Shown here one piece after another: positions 1 through 7,549 of a stretch of DNA of 64,000 nt. The DNA is from Candidatus Melainabacteria bacterium (GTDB taxonomy: Bacteria > Cyanobacteriota > Vampirovibrionia > Obscuribacterales > Obscuribacteraceae): contig JACRFZ010000024.1 of assembly GCA_016212515.1 (NCBI GenBank), forward strand, positions 1 through 64,000, read 5' to 3'. Under the pieces are notes generated by a model. It did no database searches. It was given only the letters and a program-made list of their open reading frames with translations, and was not told the DNA's origin. The position numbers and the translations under genes were made by a program. Each line of letters opens with the position of its first letter. Position 1 is the stretch's first letter.

Positions 1-413
1 GTGGCGCTGGCACCGGAGAGCATGAGCAGCGGACGGGCGGCCAGCAGTCCGGCGCCGGTGGAAAGCACACCAAAGACGATGGCAAAGAGCATGGACTGCC
101 TGCCTGCTTCTTCCGCCTGTTCATAATCGCGGGCGCCCCAGAATCTACTTATGAGTGCCATACTGCCTGAAGAGAGAGCGACAGTCATGAGCAGCATGAG
201 GAACCATATCTGGTTACATATCCCGATGGCCGCCTGGGTATCTGAGCCTAACTTACCGGCTACCCAAACGTCTGCAAAGCTTGCCGCCGATACGATTAGC
301 ATCTGCACAAGCATGGGCCAGCTCATGTGCCAGATGGCCGCCAGAGTAGACCCGGAGACGATAATCTCGTCTACGGAGAGCTTTTGCTCTTTCTCGTCTA
401 TCAGGGAGGACAT
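1..413 (-). CDS. MATE-family efflux transporter, N-terminal part (cut by window edge)
   Basis: Reading the minus strand from an ATG at 413 gives an open frame of 137 codons that runs off the left edge. After a short acidic N-terminus (about 20 residues) come hydrophobic stretches containing HMSWPMLVQMLIVSAASF, FADVWVAGKLG and WFLMLLMTVALSSGSMALISR, which match the first helices of MATE/NorM/DinF multidrug-sodium or proton antiporters. The full family length is about 450 residues, so two thirds of the gene lie outside. An in-frame stop lies upstream at 450-452, so 413 is the only sensible ATG, although no strong ribosome-binding site precedes it. Substrate cannot be inferred. Confidence 0.8.
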   Translation of the reverse strand, partial: MSSLIDEKEQKLSVDEIIVSGSTLAAIWHMSWPMLVQMLIVSAASFADVWVAGKLGSDTQAAIGICNQIWFLMLLMTVALSSGSMALISRFWGARDYEQAEEAGRQSMLFAIVFGVLSTGAGLLAARPLLMLSGASA

Positions 414-600
414 TGGTTTGCACCGCCACTTTGGTCTTGTACCTTTCTGTTAACGGTTTTTGGACCGTTTGCTAAGTATGTGTCGCAGAGATTGCTATTT
501 GCGGGGGGAATTTATTAGACTACACGCAATACCATATATAAGGGAAGGGTTAATTACGAAGTTTGTCTTCTCATATTCGGATAGTCTGAAGTCTCATTAA

Positions 601-1875
601 ATGCCCCAAAATTCAAATCTGATTCCACTCTTTGAGAAAATCTCCTATCGTAAGCCCGGCCCTGATGAGATTCGCCACGTTTGCTTGAAGCTTTTGCGGC
701 TGGAAGATCCGGTCAGTCGCTATGCTCAGATTCGCAAATACGCATTGCGCAGTCTTGCCCCTGATAAAGACAACCAGAAGCAGTTCAAGGAACTTTCGCC
801 CCTGGAAGTAGCGCAGTTTTTCAGCCTGGTCTGGGGTAGCGGCAATGGTTCGGAGCAACTTCTCAATGCCCTGGTCAGCCTCGCTCTGGCACTATCGGAA
901 TTGCGGCTTTACCGAAGTGGAGCCTTTGCCGTCTGGCAAAAACAATGCCTGAATGAGCTGACCGAGGAGCAGTCCGAACGCGGGCGTATTACCTGCAATG
1001 GCGATACAGCTCTGCCGTCTCCTGTGATCAGGCTCATTCGTGCCTTTGAGAATTTGACCGATAGTCAGAAACAGTGGCTTTTCTTTCGCTGTCTGGCCAG
1101 TCCTGACTGGTTGCAAGCCGGTCGCCACGGAGGCGGCGCTACTCTTGCCTCAGAGGCAGAATTGAGTGAACCGAGCGGATTGAATCAGTTGAAGTTATGC
1201 GTCTTGAGAGACTTATTGAAGGCGCTGGAGCAGTCCACAGTTCAGCCGGATGGTCCCACCTTGCATTGGCATTATTTTCAAACCTTGCCGGGAGCGCTTG
1301 AACCGCGAGTGGTCTTGCTTGTGGAAGGTAATTCCGAGTGTATTATTTTGCCTCATGTAGCCAGGATTATGAATATTGATCTGGCGGAAAGCGGAATTTT
1401 GCTTGTCTCCAGCGGCGGTGCCAGGCAAGTAGCCCGGCGCTATTTGAATTTGCGAGATCTCTTAGGCATAGCGGTGGTGGCCGTGCTTGATGGTGACGCT
1501 CTGGAGGAAGCGGCAGTAGTGGAGGAAGCTCTGCGCCCCCAGGTTGATCTGCTCAAAGTGTTTGATGGCGGTGAACTGGAAGACAGCTTCAGTCATGGTT
1601 ATTTTCTCAAATGCCTTTCCGAGCAATTCGCCGGGCACGGTATTACCTTGAGTGAGACCGACTTGGAAATGGTTCCGGTCATTGGCAGTCGCAGGGAGGC
1701 TCTGGCGAAACTTTGCCGCCGCAGCGGTCTTGGAGATTTCGACAAACTGGAGTTTGCGCAGATAGCCGGTCGCAATCTGCAGGAGCGTCATGAAGTGCCT
1801 GCCTTTTTGCAAGAATTGATGCTTCAATTGAAAGAGAAGGTGGCACTGGCAAAAGCCGCAAGAGGACAGCCATGA
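601..1875 (+). CDS. TOPRIM-domain protein of unknown function (OLD-type TOPRIM without ATPase)
   Basis: 424 residues. The N-terminal 230 residues are helical and unrecognised. Residues about 236-330 look like a TOPRIM fold: VVLLVEGNSE (237-246) supplies the glutamate motif after a hydrophobic strand, VVAVLDGDA (292-300) supplies the DxD motif, and GGELEDSF (323-330) resembles the acidic segment of OLD-family nucleases. TOPRIM domains bind divalent metal and act in topoisomerases, primases, RecR and OLD nucleases. There is no Walker A motif, so this is not a full OLD protein. The stop codon overlaps the start of the next gene (ATGA), which implies translational coupling with a four-helix membrane protein. 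No clear Shine-Dalgarno precedes the ATG. Nuclease activity is an inference only. Confidence 0.65.
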   Translation: MPQNSNLIPLFEKISYRKPGPDEIRHVCLKLLRLEDPVSRYAQIRKYALRSLAPDKDNQKQFKELSPLEVAQFFSLVWGSGNGSEQLLNALVSLALALSELRLYRSGAFAVWQKQCLNELTEEQSERGRITCNGDTALPSPVIRLIRAFENLTDSQKQWLFFRCLASPDWLQAGRHGGGATLASEAELSEPSGLNQLKLCVLRDLLKALEQSTVQPDGPTLHWHYFQTLPGALEPRVVLLVEGNSECIILPHVARIMNIDLAESGILLVSSGGARQVARRYLNLRDLLGIAVVAVLDGDALEEAAVVEEALRPQVDLLKVFDGGELEDSFSHGYFLKCLSEQFAGHGITLSETDLEMVPVIGSRREALAKLCRRSGLGDFDKLEFAQIAGRNLQERHEVPAFLQELMLQLKEKVALAKAARGQP

Positions 1876-2345
1876 CAGATGATGAGTATATTGATAGGGG
1901 CGAAAGCGGCCATCTAACATCCACGGCTTCCAAAAAGAAACTGAGCCCCGGTCTTCTGGCGACGCTCTCTTCTACCGCTCTCTGGGTTCTGAGCCTGATT
2001 CTGGCTTTTACCATCCGTCCCGGTCAGCCGTTTATCTGGCTGCCTGATGCCCTTTTGCTGCTAGGCTTTGTTCCCCTGCTTCTCCTCTGGCACCGCTGGT
2101 GGTTAACGCTCCTGTTTGGCCTGTTTAACGGCGGTATTGGATTTTTCCTGTTGCTTCTGGCCTGTTTCAATTTGAGCGACTTCCCCGCCGAGACGCGCTC
2201 CGTCGTCGGACCCGGTATCGAACATCTGGTCAACTATCATAATTGTTGGACCTGGATGGTGCTGGGTGCGATTTCGACAGCAGCCGGCTTACTGCACCTG
2301 TTGGTGAAGATCTGCCGCTTTGTTCTCAGTAAGAGCCGAAGCTGA
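1872..2345 (+). CDS. Small integral membrane protein, unknown
   Basis: 157 residues, overlapping the preceding TOPRIM gene by four bases. The N-terminal 25 residues are polar, then about four hydrophobic segments follow at roughly 28-48, 54-74, 78-99 and 128-149, with the loop WHRWW between the second and third. No family was recognised. The overlap suggests that it is made together with the TOPRIM protein, so the pair may form a membrane-linked nucleic-acid-acting unit, or simply share a transcript. It is convergent with the TPR gene that ends at 2358. Confidence 0.6.
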   Translation: MTDDEYIDRGESGHLTSTASKKKLSPGLLATLSSTALWVLSLILAFTIRPGQPFIWLPDALLLLGFVPLLLLWHRWWLTLLFGLFNGGIGFFLLLLACFNLSDFPAETRSVVGPGIEHLVNYHNCWTWMVLGAISTAAGLLHLLVKICRFVLSKSRS

Positions 2346-2357
2346 TTCTTTGGAAGT

Positions 2358-2993
2358 CTAGAGATTCGGAGCCGTAGGCTTTTTGCCCAAGATCACTTTC
2401 TCGGTTCCGTCTTCGCGTATGAGCACGCGCTCCAGGAACTTCTTCTCTTTCTCGAACTTCTTGGGCACTGTGCCCGCTATCTTGTAGAGGTGCTGATAGC
2501 CTTGCATGCCCTGATCGGCGAATTCTGCGTTTTTGGAAACAAACAGCCACTGCTTCACGACAAAGTTATAGAGAGCGGGATCGCGCTTGTCTTTTTGTTT
2601 GATCAGTTTCTTTTCCAGAGCCTCGGCATAGAGAATGCGACCGTCCATATCCATTGGCGCCATTTCCACGGATCTTTGCAATACCATTATGGCTCGATCA
2701 AGTTTGCCCATGCGCAGAGACTGCTCGCCTTCGATGCGCAGGCTGTTGGCGGTTGGTACTCCCAGTTCCAGAAACTGGTCGGAATGCACGACTCCGTGGG
2801 TGCTCTTACCTATGGCGCCGGTGTCGACGATGAATTCTTGATCTACTTCGTTGGCCAGGGCGGCATTACCTGCAGTCATGGTGAGAGCCAGACCGGCGCT
2901 AAATATCTGCCAACAGGCGCACTTTCTTGATTTTACTTGGCTCATGTTGCTCAGCTTCCTTATGCCTCTAGTTTGCTCTTGTCTATCCGACAT
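2358..2993 (-). CDS. Secreted protein with TPR-like repeats, unknown
   Basis: About 211 residues. A basic region (KSRKCACW) followed by a hydrophobic stretch ending in AALA-NE is a signal peptide. The middle (NSLRIEGEQSLRMGKLDRAI followed by VLQRSVEMAPMDMDGRILYAEALEKK) resembles one or two TPR helical pairs. The start is ambiguous. GGAG lies six bases before the ATG at 2993, while the ATG at 2999 is too close to it. A third ATG at 2945 has AAGGAAG about nine bases upstream and would give a more usual signal-peptide length of about 31. It lies directly downstream of rpe on the same strand, so the two may be co-transcribed. Function unknown. Confidence 0.65.
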   Translation of the reverse strand: MSDRQEQTRGIRKLSNMSQVKSRKCACWQIFSAGLALTMTAGNAALANEVDQEFIVDTGAIGKSTHGVVHSDQFLELGVPTANSLRIEGEQSLRMGKLDRAIMVLQRSVEMAPMDMDGRILYAEALEKKLIKQKDKRDPALYNFVVKQWLFVSKNAEFADQGMQGYQHLYKIAGTVPKKFEKEKKFLERVLIREDGTEKVILGKKPTAPNL

Positions 2994-3009
2994 GCTCATC
3001 TCCTTGCGG

Positions 3010-3735
3010 TTAGCGTGATGCCTTGATTTTTTCTTCGCTTTTGGTTTTTAAGTCTTTTACAGCCTGGTTTATGTCTTTGGCTTTATAAATGAAATTGCCG
3101 GCTACAAGTACGTCTGCGCCTTTATTTACCACCAGTTTGCCGGTATCGCTGTTGATACCGCCATCGACGGATATGTGCACGTCTTTGTGCCCGGCTTCGT
3201 CAAACATGCGGCGCAGGTTGTCAATCTTATCCAGGACCGTGTCGAGGAACTTTTGTCCGCCGAAGCCTGGGTTTACAGACATGACCAGGACCAGGTCAAT
3301 GTCTGCAAGAACATAGCGGAGAGTTTCTTCGCTGGTGGCCGGGTTCAGTGCCACGCCGGCTTTCTTACCCAGGCTGCGAATGTGGGCGAGGGTGCGCTGC
3401 AGGTGGTGGCACGCTTCCTGGTGAACGGTAATGTAGTCTGAGCCTGCCTCGGCGAAATCCGCCAGGTAGCGGTCCGGCTCGGATATCATCAGATGCACGT
3501 CGATTGGTAGTTTTGTTACTGTTCTCAAGGCTTTCACGACCGGCGCACCGATGGTTATATTCGGTACGAAATGACCATCCATGACGTCCACATGGATCCA
3601 GTCGGCGCCGGCCGCTTCCACGCGTGCTACTTCTTCACCCAGGCGGGCGAAATCGGCGGAGAGTATTGAGGGGGCTATCAGGGTCACGATAGTGGGCTTT
3701 CGCTTTCTTCCAAGGGTACTTCTTGACAGACTCAA
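3010..3735 (-). CDS. rpe: Ribulose-phosphate 3-epimerase
   Basis: Interconverts ribulose 5-phosphate and xylulose 5-phosphate in the pentose phosphate pathway. The TIM-barrel family motifs are all present: [15 protein letters not shown] at the N-terminus, the metal and catalytic segments [14 protein letters not shown] and DVHLMI, then [13 protein letters not shown] and the phosphate-binding HISVDGGI and VAGNFIYKA near the end. The family usually has about 220 residues. The frame opens with TTG at 3735, which adds a 17-residue unconserved lead, and a GTG at 3687 starts just before [11 protein letters not shown]. Neither has a convincing Shine-Dalgarno, so the true start is uncertain, but the enzyme is complete. 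Confidence 0.93.
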   Translation of the reverse strand: MSLSRSTLGRKRKPTIVTLIAPSILSADFARLGEEVARVEAAGADWIHVDVMDGHFVPNITIGAPVVKALRTVTKLPIDVHLMISEPDRYLADFAEAGSDYITVHQEACHHLQRTLAHIRSLGKKAGVALNPATSEETLRYVLADIDLVLVMSVNPGFGGQKFLDTVLDKIDNLRRMFDEAGHKDVHISVDGGINSDTGKLVVNKGADVLVAGNFIYKAKDINQAVKDLKTKSEEKIKASR

Positions 3736-4051
3736 TGATGACGCCAGGGCCAGGTCCTGGTCAAGTGGCTCCTCTAAGCATTGCCTGTGCCCCTGGGTGT
3801 GAACTTTATTTTAATGGCGCCTGCCCGTGTCGGCAAATGCAGCGCTGTTCCGCACATTCTAGGTGTGTTTATTCTAGACCGCGGCTGCCAAGTGGTGCTT
3901 TCTGGCAATCATAATAAGATGCTAATAGCCGGCGGAGAAGTCTGCCTGGGACATTCTAAAATAGCTATTCTTAAGTAATCAGGCTGAAGCCAGGATTTGC
4001 TTCTCTCCCGATTCCCACGGCACTCCACCATTAAGTAAAAGAACCAGAACT
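3736..4051. other. 316-base divergent intergenic region, nothing recognised
   Basis: This lies between rpe (minus) and the acyl-CoA dehydrogenase-like gene (plus), so it must hold promoters for both. A plus-strand open frame at 3781-3978 encodes 65 residues with no recognisable motif and no ribosome-binding site, and I do not call it. No clear paired -35/-10 elements or strong hairpin were found. Confidence 0.4.
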
Positions 4052-5212
4052 ATGCTAATTCATAAGCTTCCCGCCGAACTTCTCGAGTATCAAAAACTGG
4101 CCAAAGACTTTGCTGCTCGTGAGATAGCCCGGGTTTCCGGCAAGCACGATCACAGTGGTGAGTTTCCGATCGATTTGATTAAGTCGGCCTGGGAGGCCGG
4201 TTTACTCAATATGTCGGTGCCCGAAGATTGCGGAGGGCTAGGACTTTCTTGTTTGGAAGGGGCAGTAATTGCCGAGGAGTTGGGCTTCGGCGATAGTGGT
4301 ATCTCCGGCAGTATTGAAGCCTCCGACGTTGCTCAGCGCTTCGTCATAGAAGTGGGAACTCCCGAACAAAAGCAAGAGTTTCTGGCACCACTAATGGAGA
4401 GTCCCTCTCTGGCTGGTTATGCTATGGATACAGGGATTCGGGCCGGAAGAGTCTTCTTTCGCAGGGACGGCGATGATTTCTTCTTGAACGGCAAACATAA
4501 TGCAATTGCCAATGGTGGCGTGGCCGAATGGTATTTGATTAAGGCTTATGAAGACCGGCGCGAACTGGCTGCCTCCGGAGACTGCGCCGAGCAGGAACTT
4601 GTGGGAGGCACATACTTCCTGGTCAGATCAGGCGAAGATGGTCTTAACTTTGACCATCGGCTGGAAACGCTCGGTAAGAGAGCCCATGTTATTTCTTCGG
4701 CTCGCTTTGAGGAAGTAATGGTGCCGGCCGGCGCTATTTTGCTTGGCACCGGGCAAGCAACGCGAATCTACAATCAGTGTCTAGTGAAGAACTATCCGAT
4801 CATCGCTGCCGGCCTGGTGGGAGTGGCCCGCGCCGCCATGGAACATGCCCTTAAGTATTCCAAGGAGCGGCAGACCTTTGGTTTGCCGATATCGTCCTTC
4901 CAGGGCATTTCTTTCATGCTTGCCGACATGGCTAAAGACATTGAGGCCGCACGCTTACTGGTCTATCAGGCTGCGCAGCTTGCCGACCAGGGGCAGTCTT
5001 GTATTAGTGAAGCGGTATGCGCCAAGGCCTTCGCCCAGGACATGGCCATGCGGGTCACTACCGACGCCGTGCAGGTATTCGGCGGTTATGGATTCTCCAA
5101 GGAATATCCGGTGGAGAAATTGATGCGCGATGCCAAAGTCGGGCAATTGACTGACGGCACCAGCGAGTCGCTGAAAGTGAACCTGGGGCGACAAATGGTT
5201 ACTTCCGTATAG
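4052..5212 (+). CDS. Acyl-CoA dehydrogenase-family protein with altered active-site motifs
   Basis: 386 residues, normal family length. The N-terminal helical domain, the SVPEDCGGLGL segment (55-65), the middle beta domain and the C-terminal helices with ALKYSKERQTFG (266-277), QVFGGYGFSKEYPVEKLMRDA (341-361) all match acyl-CoA dehydrogenases, FAD flavoenzymes that oxidise acyl-CoA thioesters. Two key sites differ. The catalytic-base segment, usually YEGT, reads TDGT (367-370), giving Asp in place of Glu. The flavin-loop motif, usually TEPxAGSD, reads DTGIRAGR (126-133). It may have another catalytic base, act on an unusual acyl substrate, or be inactive as a dehydrogenase. It stands alone, with no ETF or thiolase gene nearby. 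Confidence 0.85.
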   Translation: MLIHKLPAELLEYQKLAKDFAAREIARVSGKHDHSGEFPIDLIKSAWEAGLLNMSVPEDCGGLGLSCLEGAVIAEELGFGDSGISGSIEASDVAQRFVIEVGTPEQKQEFLAPLMESPSLAGYAMDTGIRAGRVFFRRDGDDFFLNGKHNAIANGGVAEWYLIKAYEDRRELAASGDCAEQELVGGTYFLVRSGEDGLNFDHRLETLGKRAHVISSARFEEVMVPAGAILLGTGQATRIYNQCLVKNYPIIAAGLVGVARAAMEHALKYSKERQTFGLPISSFQGISFMLADMAKDIEAARLLVYQAAQLADQGQSCISEAVCAKAFAQDMAMRVTTDAVQVFGGYGFSKEYPVEKLMRDAKVGQLTDGTSESLKVNLGRQMVTSV

Positions 5213-5253
5213 AGTTTGATTTGAGCGTACGAGCACGGTAAGCGGGTGATGAC

Positions 5254-5469
5254 TTGGATGTCAAACGTGGGCAACTCCTGAAGGTAAAGGCGCCGCCATT
5301 GTTTGAGAAGGAATATCTTTATGTCGTCACCGCCAGCGGCGACAAAATGATTCGCGCCGACTTGCAGCACTCGCCCAAGGTAAAGAAGCAGTGGACCCAC
5401 GAAGAATTTCAGCTTTCAGTCAAGCACGGCATAATTCGCCTGGTTGATGCCACCAGCGATAATACCTAG
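5254..5469 (+). CDS. Small conserved-looking hypothetical protein
   Basis: 71 residues from a TTG start, with no strong ribosome-binding site. The composition is that of a real soluble protein: basic N-terminus (MDVKRGQLLKVKAPP), then alternating beta-like segments ending in HGIIRLVDATSDNT. It follows the acyl-CoA dehydrogenase-like gene by 41 bases on the same strand and its stop overlaps the end of the convergent zinc-ribbon gene by four bases. No family recognised. Confidence 0.5.
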   Translation: MDVKRGQLLKVKAPPLFEKEYLYVVTASGDKMIRADLQHSPKVKKQWTHEEFQLSVKHGIIRLVDATSDNT

Positions 5470-5990
5470 GTTTGATTCTGCTTGTTCTTGCTTTTGTTTC
5501 TCTTGTTCTGTGACTTGCCGCTCTTCTTTTTGCCGGAGCTGCTGTCACTTTTGCCAGTCTGTTTATTGGATGTATCGGATTTATCGTCCGTTTTAACGGT
5601 ACCGTTCTTGAAGTTGACCTTATTGGCACCGATGTCGTTGAGGATTTTGGAAAATGGTGCCACCATTTTGTGCTCTTTATGAATAAAGCCGCCGTCAAGA
5701 CTGAGCTTGACAGCGCAAAAGAGCAGAGCAATGCCGGTCACCACGGAAAAGGCATTGAGAGAGAAGAGGTGCACGGACTGATCTAGTGTCACTTGCCGTT
5801 TGGAACGGCGGAATCTTGCCGCCGTCATTAAGTCTTCCAGCCGTCGTGTGACGTCGGCCGGTCTGATGCCGCTGCGCATACCGCCACCCATCCTGCCGGT
5901 TTCGCTTCCCTGGATTGGGCGACCGCATACAACGCAGAACTTAATGCCGTAATTTAGTTTTGCGCCGCAATACGGGCAAGAGCCTGACAT
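5466..5990 (-). CDS. Zinc-ribbon membrane protein with a basic low-complexity tail
   Basis: 174 residues. The N-terminus carries a zinc ribbon, CPYC (5-8) and CVVCG (19-23), like the zinc_ribbon_2 modules at the front of many bacterial membrane proteins. A linker with basic residues (RFRRSKRQ) leads to one hydrophobic segment at about 76-97, then a soluble part, and the last 45 residues are almost only Lys, Ser, Asn, Gln and Asp. The topology suggests a cytoplasmic zinc ribbon and a single anchor. Function unknown. Confidence 0.65.
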   Translation of the reverse strand: MSGSCPYCGAKLNYGIKFCVVCGRPIQGSETGRMGGGMRSGIRPADVTRRLEDLMTAARFRRSKRQVTLDQSVHLFSLNAFSVVTGIALLFCAVKLSLDGGFIHKEHKMVAPFSKILNDIGANKVNFKNGTVKTDDKSDTSNKQTGKSDSSSGKKKSGKSQNKRNKSKNKQNQT

Positions 5991-6042
5991 TAGTGGTTAT
6001 CACCGGGGAACGGGGCTTTCAAGACAAATCTCAAGCGATACT

Positions 6043-6258
6043 TTATGGATTGGCCGCAGCGTATCTGTTGACCATCTCCGATATCGATTCACGGTCGTGA
6101 GCCAGGGTTTCTTGCTTACCATGGAGCTCGACAATTCTTTCTTTCAGCTCTTCAATTTGCTGCTGAATAATTTTGATTTCTTCGGTTATCTCCGATTCTG
6201 TCAGGTCAAGGGCCTCGGTTAGAGTGCCAAAGGCCTTCTCGAGCTCGCTTACGGCCAT
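6043..6258 (-). CDS. Small coiled-coil protein, unknown
   Basis: 71 residues starting at the ATG at 6258, chosen because GGAGGAAGGA lies eight bases upstream. An in-frame upstream extension to 6309 has no such site. The protein is almost wholly an amphipathic helix (ELEKAFGTLTEALDL, then EIKIIQQQIEELKERIVEL), predicted as a coiled coil. It is downstream of cysE on the same strand. Function unknown. Confidence 0.6.
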   Translation of the reverse strand: MAVSELEKAFGTLTEALDLTESEITEEIKIIQQQIEELKERIVELHGKQETLAHDRESISEMVNRYAAANP

Positions 6259-6296
6259 GCGAGTATCCTTCCTCCGGTAAATTGCAATTGCTAACG

Positions 6297-6322
6297 CCTG
6301 GAGTGGCATCGAACCACTCAGG
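6297..6322 (-). other. Hairpin with a T-arm-like loop in the leader of the coiled-coil gene
   Basis: On the minus strand CCT-GAGTGG pairs with CCACTC-CAGG around the loop TTCGATG (one bulged base). It resembles a tRNA T arm, but no acceptor, D or anticodon arm fits around it. It lies between the cysE stop (6384) and the coiled-coil start (6258). It could be a weak cysE terminator or a leader element, but no T-run follows it on the minus strand. Confidence 0.3.
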
Positions 6323-6383
6323 TTTATTCTACCCTTCTTTGTCCCGTCTAACGCTCATCGCCAATAAGTATTGCTAAACCGGC

Positions 6384-7193
6384 TCAAATTCCAGCACCCT
6401 GCAAGAATACGTCCACAGGGTCGGTTTTATCGCTTTCACCACCCGGCAGTGCCTGATAATCAGTGCCGGAGGCATCGGCGGCAGGCGGGTTTAAGCTTGC
6501 CGGTAACTGGCTCTTCAAGTCTTCGATGGCATTCTGCTGACCTTTGATTTTGCTGCGCAGGCTTAAGAGTTCCGCCTCCAGCTTGTTTATGTGGTCTCTC
6601 AAGCTCTTGATTGCTTCCGCCTCAATGTCCGGCACATCGCCTTCTTTTTTCTCGACTTTTTTGCCGTCCCTGTAGATGACCCGGCCAGGCACGCCGACCA
6701 CTATGGAATTGGCAGGCACGTCTTTGAGAACAATTGAGCCGGAAGCCACCCTGACGTTGTCGCCCACTTCAATGGCGCCCTGAATTTCGGCGCCGCTTCC
6801 TACAACGACGCCCTTCCCCAGGGTCGGATGGCGCTTGGTATCTCTGGATGAGGCTCCCTGCCGGGCTGCGGCGCCGGCTCCCAGGGTCACCCCCTGGTAG
6901 ATAACGCAGTCATCGCCGACCACGGCAGTTTCACCTATGACCACCCCCATGCCGTGGTCAATGAAGACCCGCCTGCCGATGGTTGCCCCCGGATGGATTT
7001 CGATGCCGGTCAGTACTCTTCCCCAGTGTGAGGTATAGCGTGCCGGGGTGCGCAGCCCGCAGCGCCAGAGTCGTGACGCGATTTGATGAAAAACAAGAGC
7101 ATGGAAACCCGGATAGCACAGGACCACCTCCAGGCGACTGCGAGCAGCCGGGTCTTGTTCGAAAATGTTCTCTATGCACTCAAGCAGGTACAT
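6384..7193 (-). CDS. cysE: Serine O-acetyltransferase
   Basis: Makes O-acetylserine from serine and acetyl-CoA, the first committed step of cysteine synthesis. The start at 7193 gives MYLLECIENIFEQDPAA, which matches short cyanobacterial and Bacillus-type CysE N-termini; a longer frame to 7241 adds an unconserved lead. The motifs LEVVLCYPGFHAL, IHPGATIG, FIDHGMGVVIGETA, YQGVTLG and KRHPTLG, together with hexapeptide repeats ending PANSIVVGVPGRV, define the left-handed beta-helix trimer. The last 75 residues are an extra coiled coil (INKLEAELLSLRSKIKG) and a disordered tail not found in standard CysE. No cysK gene is adjacent. Confidence 0.93.
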   Translation of the reverse strand: MYLLECIENIFEQDPAARSRLEVVLCYPGFHALVFHQIASRLWRCGLRTPARYTSHWGRVLTGIEIHPGATIGRRVFIDHGMGVVIGETAVVGDDCVIYQGVTLGAGAAARQGASSRDTKRHPTLGKGVVVGSGAEIQGAIEVGDNVRVASGSIVLKDVPANSIVVGVPGRVIYRDGKKVEKKEGDVPDIEAEAIKSLRDHINKLEAELLSLRSKIKGQQNAIEDLKSQLPASLNPPAADASGTDYQALPGGESDKTDPVDVFLQGAGI

Positions 7194-7549
7194 GGCGCCT
7201 TTTGCTTCCTTTCTACTCCTGATGAAACAGTAGCAGACCACCCGTTACTTTTACAAAAACTCCTCTTGATAACCGCCGCGTGGGCGTTCTCGGGTTTAGG
7301 TTGTCAGGTCTCGGGGGATATAAAAGATTGATAGATAAGCGTACTGAGACAGCCTGAAGACCCTGTGCAAAACAAAAGTCCAGCGACTTCAGTGGGAAAA
7401 ACCGCAAAATTAAGTGCGGTTCATAGTGGGTTCCGGCTGTTTCGGGCGATAAAAAGATGAGAAATTTGTCTAAATTCTTGACAGCCGGTATATATCCGGC
7501 GACAGCGGTCAATTAAACGCCTCTCAGGACCCCAGAAAAAAGACTCAAG
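7194..7549. promoter_or_regulatory. Divergent intergenic region between cysE and the giant gene
   Basis: About 356 bases with no credible gene. At 7478-7483 a TTGACA is followed at 7484-7500 by the inverted repeat GCCGG-N7-CCGGC, whose spacer is TATATAT. The arrangement looks like an operator overlapping a promoter that reads towards the giant gene, but no -10 sits at the normal spacing, so the assignment is weak. Confidence 0.3.

Noticed and set aside
3781..3978. 65-residue plus-strand open frame between rpe and the acyl-CoA dehydrogenase homologue
   Set aside because: No ribosome-binding site, no family features, and sits in a divergent promoter region.
6297..6322. Possible tRNA based on a T-arm-like hairpin TTCGATG
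   Set aside because: No matching acceptor, D or anticodon arm and no CCA end around it.
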